A DNA stretch of 64,000 bases from Leptolyngbya sp. SIOISBB (GTDB lineage Bacteria > Cyanobacteriota > Cyanobacteriia > Phormidesmidales > Phormidesmidaceae), in contig JAAHII010000001.1 in NCBI GenBank assembly GCA_010671905.1, forward strand, positions 7,774,026 to 7,838,025. The letters are read 5' to 3'. A program made the position numbers and the translations under genes. Under the pieces are notes generated by a model. It saw only the letters and a list, made by a program, of their open reading frames with translations. It ran no database searches and had not been told where the DNA came from. Positions 17,306 to 26,656 of the stretch are shown piece after piece (position 1 is the first letter of the stretch; each line of letters opens with the position of its first letter).

Positions 17306-17595
17306 TGATTCTTCATCCAGCCTGAACTTTCATAAACTTTGTCGAACTTCTCTCAAGGGTTAAGTTTTTGGATTAAGAGAATCGATCTTTTTATGAATTA
17401 AAAGACTGGTTTGTTGCACTTTTTTGGAAGCTTCTCTTTTGTTTAATATTTCCCTGGTCACAGAGGCAAGGGGGTGTTTTATTGTCTAAATTAACCACAC
17501 AAAACCGGGTGGCGTAATGCTCTTGTTTGACATCACGCTCCATCTTTCAATCGTGCAAATTTAGCTTTTTGCTTTTAATTAAGCAGGGAGAAGCC
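17306..17595. other. AT-rich upstream region of the phytochrome gene
   Basis: No gene is seen. The stretch is AT-rich and ends with AGGGAGAAGCC before the phytochrome ATG at 17596. No site of the shared direct-repeat motif is present here. Confidence 0.4.
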
Positions 17596-19906
17596 ATGTT
17601 CAGCCAGGCCGTGCCAACATCAGATGCCAACCTTGCTCATCTCAAGCAGCCTTCTATTCATACGTTGACTCAAGTGCAGCCTCATGGGGCTTTTGCTTGT
17701 GCTCAAGGAGCCGGAAATGACCGTGCTGCAAGCGAGTCGCAATGTTTCAAAACTGTTTGGACGACCCGTTGAGAGTTTGTTAGGTCAGTCCCTAGAAAAC
17801 ATTCTGGACGATTACCAAGCGGATCAATTTCGGCGGGGGCTGGCTGCCGATAATCTGGATTTGATGAATCCGACCAAGGTCTGGGTGCGACGCATTGGCG
17901 ATGATTATGGGGTCTTTGATGCGATCGTGCATCGCAGTGCGGATGGCTTTCTCGTCCTGGAATTGGAACCAGCTTTACTTCAGGAAAACATTCCCTTTTT
18001 AGGCTTTTACCACCTCGCAAGAGCCTCCATTAACCAGTTGGAAGCGGGGGCAAGTTTCCAGCAATTTTTCCAGATGATTGTGCAGGAAGTGCGCAAAGTG
18101 ACTGGGTTCGATCGCGTCATGCTGTATCGCTTTGACCAAGATGGGCATGGTGAAGTCATGGCGGAGGATAAGCTTCCCGAAATGGAATCTTACCTGGGGT
18201 TGCATTTCCCTGAGTCCGACATCCCGAAACCGGCGCGCAAGCTGTTTCTCTCTAACTGGATTCGCACCATCCCAGACGCCACCTGCGAACCGGCCGATCT
18301 TTACCCGGCCCTAAATCCCCAAACCAACCAGCCCACTGATCTGACGCTGTCGATTCTGCGGAGTCCTTTCTCTTGCCATCTAGACTATCTGCATAACATG
18401 GGGGTGCAGTCATCTCTCACGATTTCCTTGATGAAAGATGATCGCCTGTGGGGCCTCATCGCCTGCCATCACCGCACCCCCAAACACATTCCCTATGAGC
18501 TGCGGAAAGCCTGTGAATTTCTGGGGCGGGTCATCTTTGCGGAGATTGCCAACCGGGAAGAGGAAGCCGACCAACACTACCGGATAAAGCTGTCTCAAGT
18601 GCAATCAGCGCTGATGGAAGCCATGTCGCAGGCTGATAACTTTATCGATGCGCTAGTACAAGGTGACCCTAACCTACTGGATATTGCGAATGCGACCGGG
18701 GCTGCGGTGTGCTTTAACGGACACTGGACCACTCTAGGCCGGGTGCCTGCCGAAGCAGAGCTGAACTATCTGACTCAGTGGTTGGCGAAGCACGTGACGG
18801 AAGAAGTCTTTCATACCGATTCGCTACCCCAGGTGTATTTTGAAGCAGAACGTTTTAAGGATATTGCCAGTGGGCTGTTAGCGATTCCCATCTCGAAACG
18901 CAGCTTTGTCCTCTGGTTCCGGCCGGAGGTGATTCAAACGGTGAATTGGGGCGGTGATCCCAACCATGCTTATGAGGTGAAGGGCACAGAGGTAGACCTG
19001 CAGCTCTGTCCGCGTCAGTCCTTTGCGTTGTGGAAGGAGACCGTACGCCTGACCTCGCTGCCCTGGCAGGCGATCGAGGTCAAAGCCGTGCTGGAACTGC
19101 GGAAGGCGATCGTGAACATTGTGCTGCGACAGGCAGAGGAACTGGCCCTGCTAACGCAGGATTTGGAACGGTCTAACGCGGAGCTGAAAAAGTTTGCCTA
19201 TGTAGCGTCCCACGATCTGCAAGAGCCGCTCAACCAAGTTGCCAACTATGTGCAACTGCTGGAGATGCGCTATGACAGTGCCCTGGATGAAGACGCGAAG
19301 GATTTCATTAACTTCGCTGTCGATGGCGTAGGGCTGATGCAGACTTTGATTGATGACGTGCTGGCTTACTCCAAAGTCGACCTGAAGGGCATTGAGTGTG
19401 AACTCACCCATGTGGAAGATGCCCTCACGCAGGCGATCGCGAATTTGCGGGCCCGGATCACCGAAACCCATACCCAAATCACCTATGACGCCATGCCAAC
19501 CCTGGTGGCCGATCGCACCCAGCTGATGCAGCTTTTCCAAAACTTAATTGGTAACGCGATCAAGTTTTGCCAACCGGGCCAGGCTCCCCAAGTGCATATC
19601 AGCGTTGAGCGCACCGAAGATACCTGGCTCTTCGCTGTCAAAGACAACGGCATTGGTATCGACCCGCAATTCTTCGATCGCATTTTTGTGATCTTCCAGC
19701 GACTCCATACCCGTGATGAATATCCGGGTTCGGGGATGGGACTCGCCATTTGCAAAAAAATTATGGAGTGTCATCGAGGGCAAATCTGGCTGGAATCGGC
19801 CCTCAACCAAGGGACAACGTTCTACTTCGCTCTGCCTGTGGGAGGTCTTGATCCGAGCCATGCCAACCGATGGAAGACGCAAAACTATCTTTTTAGTGGA
19901 AGATAA
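17596..19906 (+). CDS. cph1: Cph1-type phytochrome histidine kinase (frame break at a G4 run)
   Basis: Red/far-red photoreceptor kinase with PAS-GAF-PHY-HisKA-HATPase order, about 769 residues. The N-terminus (from ATG 17596) reads to TQVQPHG, then continues one frame away as LLLVLKEPEM. Deleting one G from 17686-17689 joins them, as in Cph1. The GAF domain has FPESDIPKPAR and, around residue 260 of the joined protein, SCHLDYLHNMGV, with the bilin-binding Cys before His. The kinase has SHDLQEPL (phospho-His at 19211-19213), NLIGNAIKF, DNGIGI and GSGMGLAI. The large uninterrupted frame starts at 17684. The 3' end overlaps the Rcp1 gene by 47 bases. A real frameshift would remove the PAS lasso region; sequencing error is equally possible. 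Confidence 0.85.
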
Positions 19907-20306
19907 TCGGGGCGACATTCGCCTGATTCAAGAGGCCCTAAAAAGTACCACCATAGACTGCAATGTCGCGATCGCCCGTGATGGGGTGGAAGCGATGGCC
20001 TATCTGCGGCGGCAAGCAGGCTATCAGACAGAACACCTGCCGGATTTGATTTTGCTCGACCTCAACCTGCCCCGCAAGGATGGTCGAGAAGTGCTCGCTG
20101 AGATCAAAGCAGACCCTAACTTACGGCATATTCCGGTGGTGGTGCTCACCACCTCTCGCAACGAAGAAGACATTTGCAAAAGCTATGACCTACACGTCAA
20201 CTGCTATATCTCAAAGTCTCGCAACCTGAGTCAGTTGTTTCAAATCGTTCGAGGGATAGAAGAATTTTGGCTAGAAACAGTCGCGCTGCCCTCCCTAGAT
20301 CGGTAG
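19860..20306 (+). CDS. rcp1: Rcp1-type response regulator
   Basis: A 148-residue receiver-only protein, the phosphoacceptor partner of the phytochrome kinase. It has TIFLVEDNRGD, the phosphoacceptor Asp in LILLDLNLPRKDG, VVVLTTSRNEED, CYISKSRN and the typical C-terminus IEEFWLETVALPS. The start at 19860 is inside the end of the phytochrome gene and is preceded by GGGAGGTC, which suggests translational coupling. Its 3' end overlaps the hybrid kinase gene by 40 bases. The order phytochrome-rcp1 is the conserved arrangement in cyanobacteria. Confidence 0.92.
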   Translation: MPTDGRRKTIFLVEDNRGDIRLIQEALKSTTIDCNVAIARDGVEAMAYLRRQAGYQTEHLPDLILLDLNLPRKDGREVLAEIKADPNLRHIPVVVLTTSRNEEDICKSYDLHVNCYISKSRNLSQLFQIVRGIEEFWLETVALPSLDR

Positions 20307-22315
20307 CCTGTCCGATCTTCAATATCCTCCTTATTGAAGACAATCTAGCTGAGGCCCGGTTTTTACAAGAACTCCTGAAAGGGAGTGGGTTATATCGAGC
20401 CGAACTGATTCACCAGCAGCGGTTAGCTGATGCGTTGGCCTACTGTGAGGCACACCCAGTGGACGTGATCATGCTGGATCTGAGCCTACCGGACAGTTGT
20501 GGCTTGGCCTCTTTAGATGCGCTGATCGAAAAGGTGCCCGGTCGGCCCATCGTGGTTCTCACAAATACCAACGACGATGATCTGGCGGTTGAGGCGGTGC
20601 GTCGGGGGGCGCAAGATTATTTGTTCAAGCGCCAGGTGAACTCAGATGTCCTGGTGCGATCGCTACGGTATGCGATCGAGCGACAGCAGGTAGAAGAGGC
20701 GTTAAGAGAAGCGAACGAAACCCTAGAACTCCGGGTTCAACAGCGGACTAATCAGCTGGAACAGGCGAATCAGCTCCTGCGGCAAGAAATTCGAGAACGT
20801 GAACATGCGCAAGACCGCTTGGCTCTGGCCCAACAAGCCGCCAGGATGGGGACCTTTGAGTGGGGCATCGCGGAGAATCAGGTGATTTGGTCACCCGAGT
20901 TAGAGGCGCTCTACGGGGTTGATATTGGCGCTTTCGATGGCAATTACGATGCCTGGATTAGTACGATTTATGCGGACGATCGCCTGACGGTTGAACGCAC
21001 GCTGCAGCAGGCGATCGCGCATAATCGCCCCCTCGACACGGAATTTCGCATCCTCAAAAGCCCGCACGAAATTCGCTGGATGGCGGTTAAAAGTAATATC
21101 TTTTGTGATGACAGCGGCTGTCCCCAGCGGATGGTCGGTATCCACATGGATATCACCGAAAAAAAGCAATTAGAGGCTAAGTTCCTCCGGGCCCAGCGAT
21201 TAGAAAGCCTGGGCACCCTGGCGAGTGGCATTGCCCACGATCTCAACAATATCCTCACGCCTATCTTAGGGGTCGCGCAATTGCTCCCCCTCAAGCTGCC
21301 CGATTTGGACGAGACTACCCGTGAATTGGTGGAAACCTTGGGCAACAGCGCCCGTCGAGGTAGCAGTTTAATCAAACAAATCCTGTCCTTTGCGCGAGGG
21401 GTCGAGGGCAAGCGCCTTTGTTTGCAACCCGCTCACATCCTGCGAGAAGTTCGCCAAATCCTCACTCAAACGCTGCCTAAGACAGTCGAGATTTCGGTCT
21501 CGACTGACGCTGACCTCTGGACTGTGTTGGGAGACGTCACCCAACTGCACCAGGTCTTTATGAATCTCTGTGTGAATGCCCGAGACGCCATGCCCCAAGG
21601 TGGGACATTAACCATTGAGGCGCACAACGTGCAGCTCGACGATATCCAAATTCAACCGTTTCCCGAAGCGCACCCAGGGGCCTATGTGGTGGTGACCATC
21701 ACGGACACCGGGAGAGGCATGTCGCCAGAAATTTTATCGCGCATTTTTGATCCCTTTTTCACCACCAAAGACGTGGGGAGGGGCACGGGTCTAGGGTTAT
21801 CGGCAGTACTTGGTATCGTCCAAAGTCACGGGGGGTTTCTGGATGTGCAGAGTGAAGTGGGACAAGGGAGTCGATTTTCGATCTATTTACCCGCTGTTCA
21901 GACCCCTGCCACCCCGCCGGAAGAGGGATTGACAGTGCTGATGGGACAGCAGGAAACCCTTTTGATAGTGGATGATGAAGCCGCTATTCGAGAAGTTCTC
22001 AAAACCCTGCTGGAAACCTATCACTATCAGGTATTGACAGCGGAGAGTGGTCTGGCAGCGATGAACCTCTATCGAGACCGTCAGTCGGAGATTGATCTGG
22101 TCTTGGTAGACATGATGATGCCGGGAATAGACGGGGCAGCGATGATGCCCCTCTTGCAGCGGTTAAATCCGGAGGTGAGAGCGATCGCGATGAGTGGACT
22201 CAACGCTACACGCACGGTCGATCAGGCTTATGACCTGGGGTTTCAGGCGTTTTTATCTAAGCCCATCGTTACCGAAGAATTGCTCAAACAGCTGCGATGT
22301 TGCTTAGAAAATTGA
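20267..22315 (+). CDS. Hybrid sensor histidine kinase (REC-PAS-HisKA-HATPase-REC)
   Basis: 682 residues. An N-terminal receiver (FNILLIEDN, Asp in VIMLDLSLPD) is joined by a coiled coil (~145-185) to a PAS domain (~190-300, with ITEKKQLEA at its end). The kinase core follows with GIAHDLNNIL, NLCVNARDAM, DTGRGM and GTGLGLSAV. A second receiver ends the protein (LLIVDDEAAIRE, Asp in LVDMMMPG, Lys in FLSKPI). The start is TTG at 20267, inside the preceding gene; no ATG or GTG fits the frame before the first receiver. The overlap suggests co-translation with rcp1 and a phosphorelay linked to the phytochrome; this is inference. Confidence 0.88.
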   Translation: MARNSRAALPRSVACPIFNILLIEDNLAEARFLQELLKGSGLYRAELIHQQRLADALAYCEAHPVDVIMLDLSLPDSCGLASLDALIEKVPGRPIVVLTNTNDDDLAVEAVRRGAQDYLFKRQVNSDVLVRSLRYAIERQQVEEALREANETLELRVQQRTNQLEQANQLLRQEIREREHAQDRLALAQQAARMGTFEWGIAENQVIWSPELEALYGVDIGAFDGNYDAWISTIYADDRLTVERTLQQAIAHNRPLDTEFRILKSPHEIRWMAVKSNIFCDDSGCPQRMVGIHMDITEKKQLEAKFLRAQRLESLGTLASGIAHDLNNILTPILGVAQLLPLKLPDLDETTRELVETLGNSARRGSSLIKQILSFARGVEGKRLCLQPAHILREVRQILTQTLPKTVEISVSTDADLWTVLGDVTQLHQVFMNLCVNARDAMPQGGTLTIEAHNVQLDDIQIQPFPEAHPGAYVVVTITDTGRGMSPEILSRIFDPFFTTKDVGRGTGLGLSAVLGIVQSHGGFLDVQSEVGQGSRFSIYLPAVQTPATPPEEGLTVLMGQQETLLIVDDEAAIREVLKTLLETYHYQVLTAESGLAAMNLYRDRQSEIDLVLVDMMMPGIDGAAMMPLLQRLNPEVRAIAMSGLNATRTVDQAYDLGFQAFLSKPIVTEELLKQLRCCLEN

Positions 22316-22521
22316 AGCTGGAAGAATCCTCAACTCAACCTTCATGAGAGCCATTGCAAGCTATCAGTAGTTCTGTCGCAGTTACGAGGCAGGAGTGGCA
22401 TCATTCCGATAACTTTTTCTGGCGTTGCTGAAACGAGAGAGGAACGGATCTCTGAACATCAGAGTAGCGATCACCTGCTCCCCATAATTCATCTCAGAAA
22501 TCAGCAACGCCTTTTGCTCAG

Positions 22522-23941
22522 TTATGAAGGTTTTACTTCAGCATAAGGCTGAGCGAACAGCGCGGCTTCATTAACCTGATTGCCAGCCGCCCCTTGCCGC
22601 CAATGTTGTTTTGCCATTTTGATGAACAGCCAGCGCCATAGGCCCAAAGGCACCAGGGGAATCGGCGTTTTTGCCATCAGTTTGGCCGCTTCGCCAGGAA
22701 TAACCTGGCCCTCGGCGAGGGCAGCACTCGCCATATCAAGCGCCTGAATCACGTGCTTCACCGGGGGCCGTCCGGCTCGCTGAGTGTCCTCCAGGGGTTG
22801 GCTGCCAATCACCGCCTCTCCGGCCCCCAAAGCCAGCCCCCCAGCCCAAATCATGCCGGTATCACTCGCAAATTGTTGACAGATCGCTAACGCCAAAGCG
22901 TTGTGATGGGCTTCAGGAAACCCATTGTTCGTCATAGCAACCAGTCGTTTGGGCCGTTCTGGGGCATGAGTTGAGAGATGCTGAGCGATCGCCTCAAGGG
23001 ACTTCATCAACAGGAAGGGTAGGGAATCAATATAGAGTGGGAAGGCCAACAGAATTAAATCAGCGCGGTCAACCGCCGCCAGAAATTCGGTTTGCCCCTC
23101 GCCCCGCAAAAGGTTTCTCCTCAGCGTCAGCGACTCCGTTTCCCAACCTCGTTGTTTGAGCTGTTCCAGTACATATCCTCCCAAAATACCGGAGTTGCTG
23201 GGAGGGTTAACCCTTCCCCCTCAAACTACTGGGGCCACCGAGAGGTTTAACCTTGGGGCTACCGATGATCAGCAAGGCTCGCCCTGGACTATCCATAACG
23301 GCAACGCTTTCAGGGGGGGCTTTGGTCGCTGACATCCAAGACTTGACCATCTTGCCTGTGGGCAAGGCATCATTTCTAACCAAGGCCGTTTGTAATTGTT
23401 GGTGTACCTGCTCTGGGGTATCTGTGTTTAATACCACCTCAGCGGCATAGGTGGGAGCATGGAAGTTGAGCGCATTGCGTCCCACCAACACCTTAAATAA
23501 GCTGGCTTCTGCGTTATGTGGCTGACGCTGGACGCCGATACCCACCAGGCGCGGATAGCGAGCATACCGGGGTTGATGATGCACTTCGCCGTGAACCATC
23601 TCAAAATCAGGGAGCACCAAGGGGATCCAGCGATCCTGAATTTTCTTGATCTCTGATGAATACCCGCCAAAGGTCACGGGGGTAAATAGAATGACGATAT
23701 CACTCTGAATCATGGTTTGGGCAATCTCACGCCCTGCATCCGGCTCTACACAAATGCCCGGTGTTTTGACCCAGCAGCCAAAACAGCCGATACAGGAGCC
23801 CAGCTTAAGTTTTCTCAAGGGGAAAGTTTTTACTGTGGCACCACTGCGCTGCAACTCGCCCATCAGCATGTCTAGGACTGGGAGCAGGTCTTCATCGTCT
23901 TTACCGGTGCCGTCTAGGAGAACAATTTTTTGATTCCGCAT
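22522..23941 (-). pseudogene. Tandem flavodoxin-fold protein copy B, disrupted by a 40-bp insert
   Basis: A close relative of the gene at 11799-13169. Domain 1 (from MRNQKIVLLDGTG at 23941, SD AGAGGTAG) with GSCIGCFGCWVKTPG is intact to IIGSPKVK. It then reads into inserted DNA and stops at a TAA. Domain 2 resumes in another frame as NSGILGGYVLEQLKQRGW and runs to the end. Removing 23211-23250 restores KVNPPSNSG, the same length as in copy A. Domain 1 alone (23207-23941) or domain 2 alone might still be expressed, since each fold is complete. Motif site I lies upstream, about 165 bases further away than in copy A. Confidence 0.85.
23211..23250. repeat. 40-bp insertion in flavodoxin-like copy B
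   Basis: Compared with copy A, 40 extra bases are present between GGTTAA (23205-23210) and CCTTGGGG. The junctions read GGTTAACC and GGTTTAACC, forming short direct and partly inverted repeats. Forty is not a multiple of three, so the frame is broken, and a TAA lies at the left junction. It may be a small mobile palindromic repeat. Confidence 0.65.
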
Positions 23942-24199
23942 AGTTTCTACCTCTTCTGATCGCCAGAATGTGTCGAGTCCGAAATGTTCTGGCTGCTTAG
24001 TGAAGTGAGAAGGTGGCAATAGCGATATGGCCTTTGCCGGCAGGCGCGGTATGGCTTGATTGAGATAGGGTTTCAGCGATCAAGGTTCAAGGGATACCGC
24101 ACCAAAACAAGTAACGCTATATGCCGAATTTTAGCTCTTAACATCTGCTTTTCTTGCGAAGATTTATTCTGTTGCTTATCTCCGAGTTTGAATAAAAAG

Positions 24200-24217
24200 G
24201 ATGAGCAACTTGTGAGG
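24200..24217 (-). promoter_or_regulatory. Direct-repeat motif site I (flavodoxin-like copy B)
   Basis: Minus strand CCTCACAAGTTGCTCATC, then a T-rich spacer and TTCAAACTCGGAG as in site H. It is 259 bases upstream of copy B. Confidence 0.65.
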
Positions 24218-24275
24218 GGAACAACATCAAATCAGCGATGCGACTGGTCAGCTGACGGTTAGCTGATTCAGCTGA

Positions 24276-25403
24276 TCAGCTTACTTGATGGCGAAATTGG
24301 TTGGTGCTAATGGCTCCCAAAACGGTGGCAAACACCAGCAGCGCGATCGCATTAGGCCAAATCACTTCCAAACCCACCCCTCTGAGTAGAACTGCCCGCA
24401 GAATGGCCACATAATGCCGCAGCGGATTCAGCAGTGACAGGTAGCGGAAAAAGGCGGGCATGCTTTCGATTGGCGCGATCGCCCCTGAAAGCTGGATCAG
24501 CGGCATATTGATAAAAAACGACGTCAGCATCACCTGCTGTTGGTTTTGGCAGAGGGTCGCCAGCAGCATGCCAATGCCAATGCCCACAAACACATAGAGC
24601 CCCGACAACCCCAAAAAGAGCAGAAAGCTGCCCCGCAGCGGCACCCCGAACACAGCGTGGGCCACCCCCAACGCTAACAGGGCATCCCCCAGCAACAATG
24701 CGAACAGCGGCACCACCTTGGCCAGCAGAATCTCAGCGGCGGATGCGGGGGTCATCAGCAGTTGCTCCAGGGTGCCCGTGTCTTTTTCGCGAATCAGCGC
24801 GGCTGAGGATACCAGAGAGCCAATTAACGTCAACACAACCCCCATCATCGCGGGCACAAAAAACCAGCTACTAATTAGTCCGGGATTGTACAAAAAGGTG
24901 ATTTTCGGGTCCACCAACGGCAGCACTGCCCGGTCACGTAATTGCCGGTTGAACTGCTGGACAATTTGGGTCAGGTAGCCGCTGGCAATCCCCGCCGTAT
25001 TGGCATCAACGCCATCCACCAGCACCTGAATCTCGGCGGGCTTATCTTGGGATAACTGGCGATTAAACTCCGGAGGAAACACCACCCCCACCGTGATGTC
25101 GCCTTGGCGGACTCGTTCTCCCAGGGCCTGCTGACTGGGACTGTAGCGATCGGCCACAAATACCTCATTCTCGGTCAGAGCGGCGACCAGTTCACGACTG
25201 GCGGCAACCTGGGCCTGATCCACAATCCCCAACTTCAGATATTGCACATCTGGGTTCAAGATCAGCCCATAGAGCAATAGCTGAATGGTGGGGGGGAACA
25301 CCAGTAAGAAGAGGAGCTTCTTGTCGCGCAGGATCTGCTGCACCTCTTTCATCGCCAAGGTCCAGAAACGGCTGTTGAGCAAACGGTGGAGGAGATTTTT
25401 CAT
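24276..25403 (-). CDS. ABC-2 type multidrug exporter permease (YbhR/YbhS-like)
   Basis: 375 residues. One N-terminal membrane helix (KLLFLLVFPPTIQLLLYGLIL) is followed by a large extracytoplasmic domain (~45-170) and five C-terminal helices, the usual ABC2_membrane_3 layout. SAALIREKDTGTLEQLLMTPASAAEILLAK is the cytoplasmic coupling segment conserved in the family. It is the last gene of a four-gene operon (membrane fusion protein, double ATPase, permease, permease). A 146-base repetitive spacer separates it from the preceding permease. Its C-terminal 68 codons are duplicated at 16412-16676. Confidence 0.9.
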   Translation of the reverse strand: MKNLLHRLLNSRFWTLAMKEVQQILRDKKLLFLLVFPPTIQLLLYGLILNPDVQYLKLGIVDQAQVAASRELVAALTENEVFVADRYSPSQQALGERVRQGDITVGVVFPPEFNRQLSQDKPAEIQVLVDGVDANTAGIASGYLTQIVQQFNRQLRDRAVLPLVDPKITFLYNPGLISSWFFVPAMMGVVLTLIGSLVSSAALIREKDTGTLEQLLMTPASAAEILLAKVVPLFALLLGDALLALGVAHAVFGVPLRGSFLLFLGLSGLYVFVGIGIGMLLATLCQNQQQVMLTSFFINMPLIQLSGAIAPIESMPAFFRYLSLLNPLRHYVAILRAVLLRGVGLEVIWPNAIALLVFATVLGAISTNQFRHQVS

Positions 25404-25549
25404 GGGGATGAGGGAGATGGGGAGATGGGGGGAGATGCTTGAGTTTTGAGTTTTGAGTTTTGAATTCCGTGTTATTGATGACTCATTACCGAGAGCTAAG
25501 AACCAACAACCAATAACTAAGAACTAAAAACTAAGAACCAAAATCGCCA
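25404..25549. repeat. Low-complexity tandem repeats between permease genes
   Basis: Purine-rich GGGGAGAT units are followed by tandem GAGTTTTGAGTTTT heptamers and then by AACTAAGAACTAAAAACTAAG units. The same three-part sequence occurs in the spacer at 28627-28938. These resemble the short tandemly repeated sequences (STRR) of cyanobacteria. Confidence 0.75.
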
Positions 25550-26656
25550 TCAGTCTGGTAATTGCATTCGCCGCAGACCGCGCCAGGCGACGGTAAAAAA
25601 GAGCAGGGTCAGCAGCGCGATCGCGATTAGGGCCAGCCAAACGCCGCCCCACCCCGCGCCGCGTACGAAGGCATCGCGGGTCACGTCGATGTAGTAGCGA
25701 GCGGGCACAATATTGGCAATGAGCCCGATGGGAAACGGAATATTACTCAAGGGATAGATAAAGCCCGAAAACAAAAACGACGCTAAAAAGCCCGTAAACC
25801 CGACCCCTTGCACTGCCGCCATGCGATTGCTCGATCGCACCCCAATCAAGAGCCCATAAAAGACGCTAGCTGCCGCAAACAACCCTGTACCCAACAGGAG
25901 CGGTAAGGGATTGCCTGCCACCCCCACGTGAAAGAGCAGCCCGCCCAGGGCCATGATGCCCAGGGCCTCACCCAACGCCACCAGGAAATACGCCAGCCCT
26001 TTGCCGAGCAGCAGTTCAGCGGCGCTCAAATTCGACGCATAAATCTGCACGATGGTCCCCTGCTCCTTTTCTCGCACCATGGCCAGGGTGGCGAGCAGCG
26101 CCGGAAAAATCGCCAGGATAACTGCATACAGACCGGGCACGATGAAGAGGGATTCCTTACGTCCCGGATTAAACCAGAGCCGGATTCGGGCCACGACGGC
26201 CTCGGTTCTCAACTGGAGTCCCTGAGCTTGCAAGAAGAAATGGGTCGTTGCCCGAATACTGTTGCGAATCACCCGGGCATTGTTGACATCGGTGCCATCG
26301 ACCAACACCTGGACAGCACTGGGCTTTTGATCTTTAATCTGGCGGGAAAAATCCGGGGGAATGATCACTGCCGCTTTGGCGAGTCCTTGATCGATGAGAG
26401 CGATCGCCTCTCGATCACCACCGCCACTGATGGGCTGAAACTGATTGGTGGCAAACAGTCGCTCTACATAGCTACGGCTGAGGGGGCTGCGATCAAAGTC
26501 CTGAATGGCTAGGGGAATATTTTTCGTCTCTAGGCGGATGGCATAGCCAAAAATAATCAGCATCCCCAACGGCAGGATAAAGGCCAGGGCAAAGGTCAGG
26601 CGATCGCGGCGAAATTGGGCCAGTTCCTTCCGACATTGAGACCAAATCCGTTTCAT
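25550..26656 (-). CDS. ABC-2 type multidrug exporter permease (YbhS-like)
   Basis: 368 residues, with the same topology as the neighbouring permease: a first helix (LTFALAFILPLGMLIIFGYAI), an extracytoplasmic domain (~45-165) and five helices from about 175. LATLAMVREKEQGTIVQIYASNLSAAELLLGK is the coupling segment. The start ATG at 26656 overlaps the ATPase stop by four bases (ATGA), so translation is coupled. The two permeases probably form a heterodimer. Confidence 0.92.
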   Translation of the reverse strand: MKRIWSQCRKELAQFRRDRLTFALAFILPLGMLIIFGYAIRLETKNIPLAIQDFDRSPLSRSYVERLFATNQFQPISGGGDREAIALIDQGLAKAAVIIPPDFSRQIKDQKPSAVQVLVDGTDVNNARVIRNSIRATTHFFLQAQGLQLRTEAVVARIRLWFNPGRKESLFIVPGLYAVILAIFPALLATLAMVREKEQGTIVQIYASNLSAAELLLGKGLAYFLVALGEALGIMALGGLLFHVGVAGNPLPLLLGTGLFAAASVFYGLLIGVRSSNRMAAVQGVGFTGFLASFLFSGFIYPLSNIPFPIGLIANIVPARYYIDVTRDAFVRGAGWGGVWLALIAIALLTLLFFTVAWRGLRRMQLPD

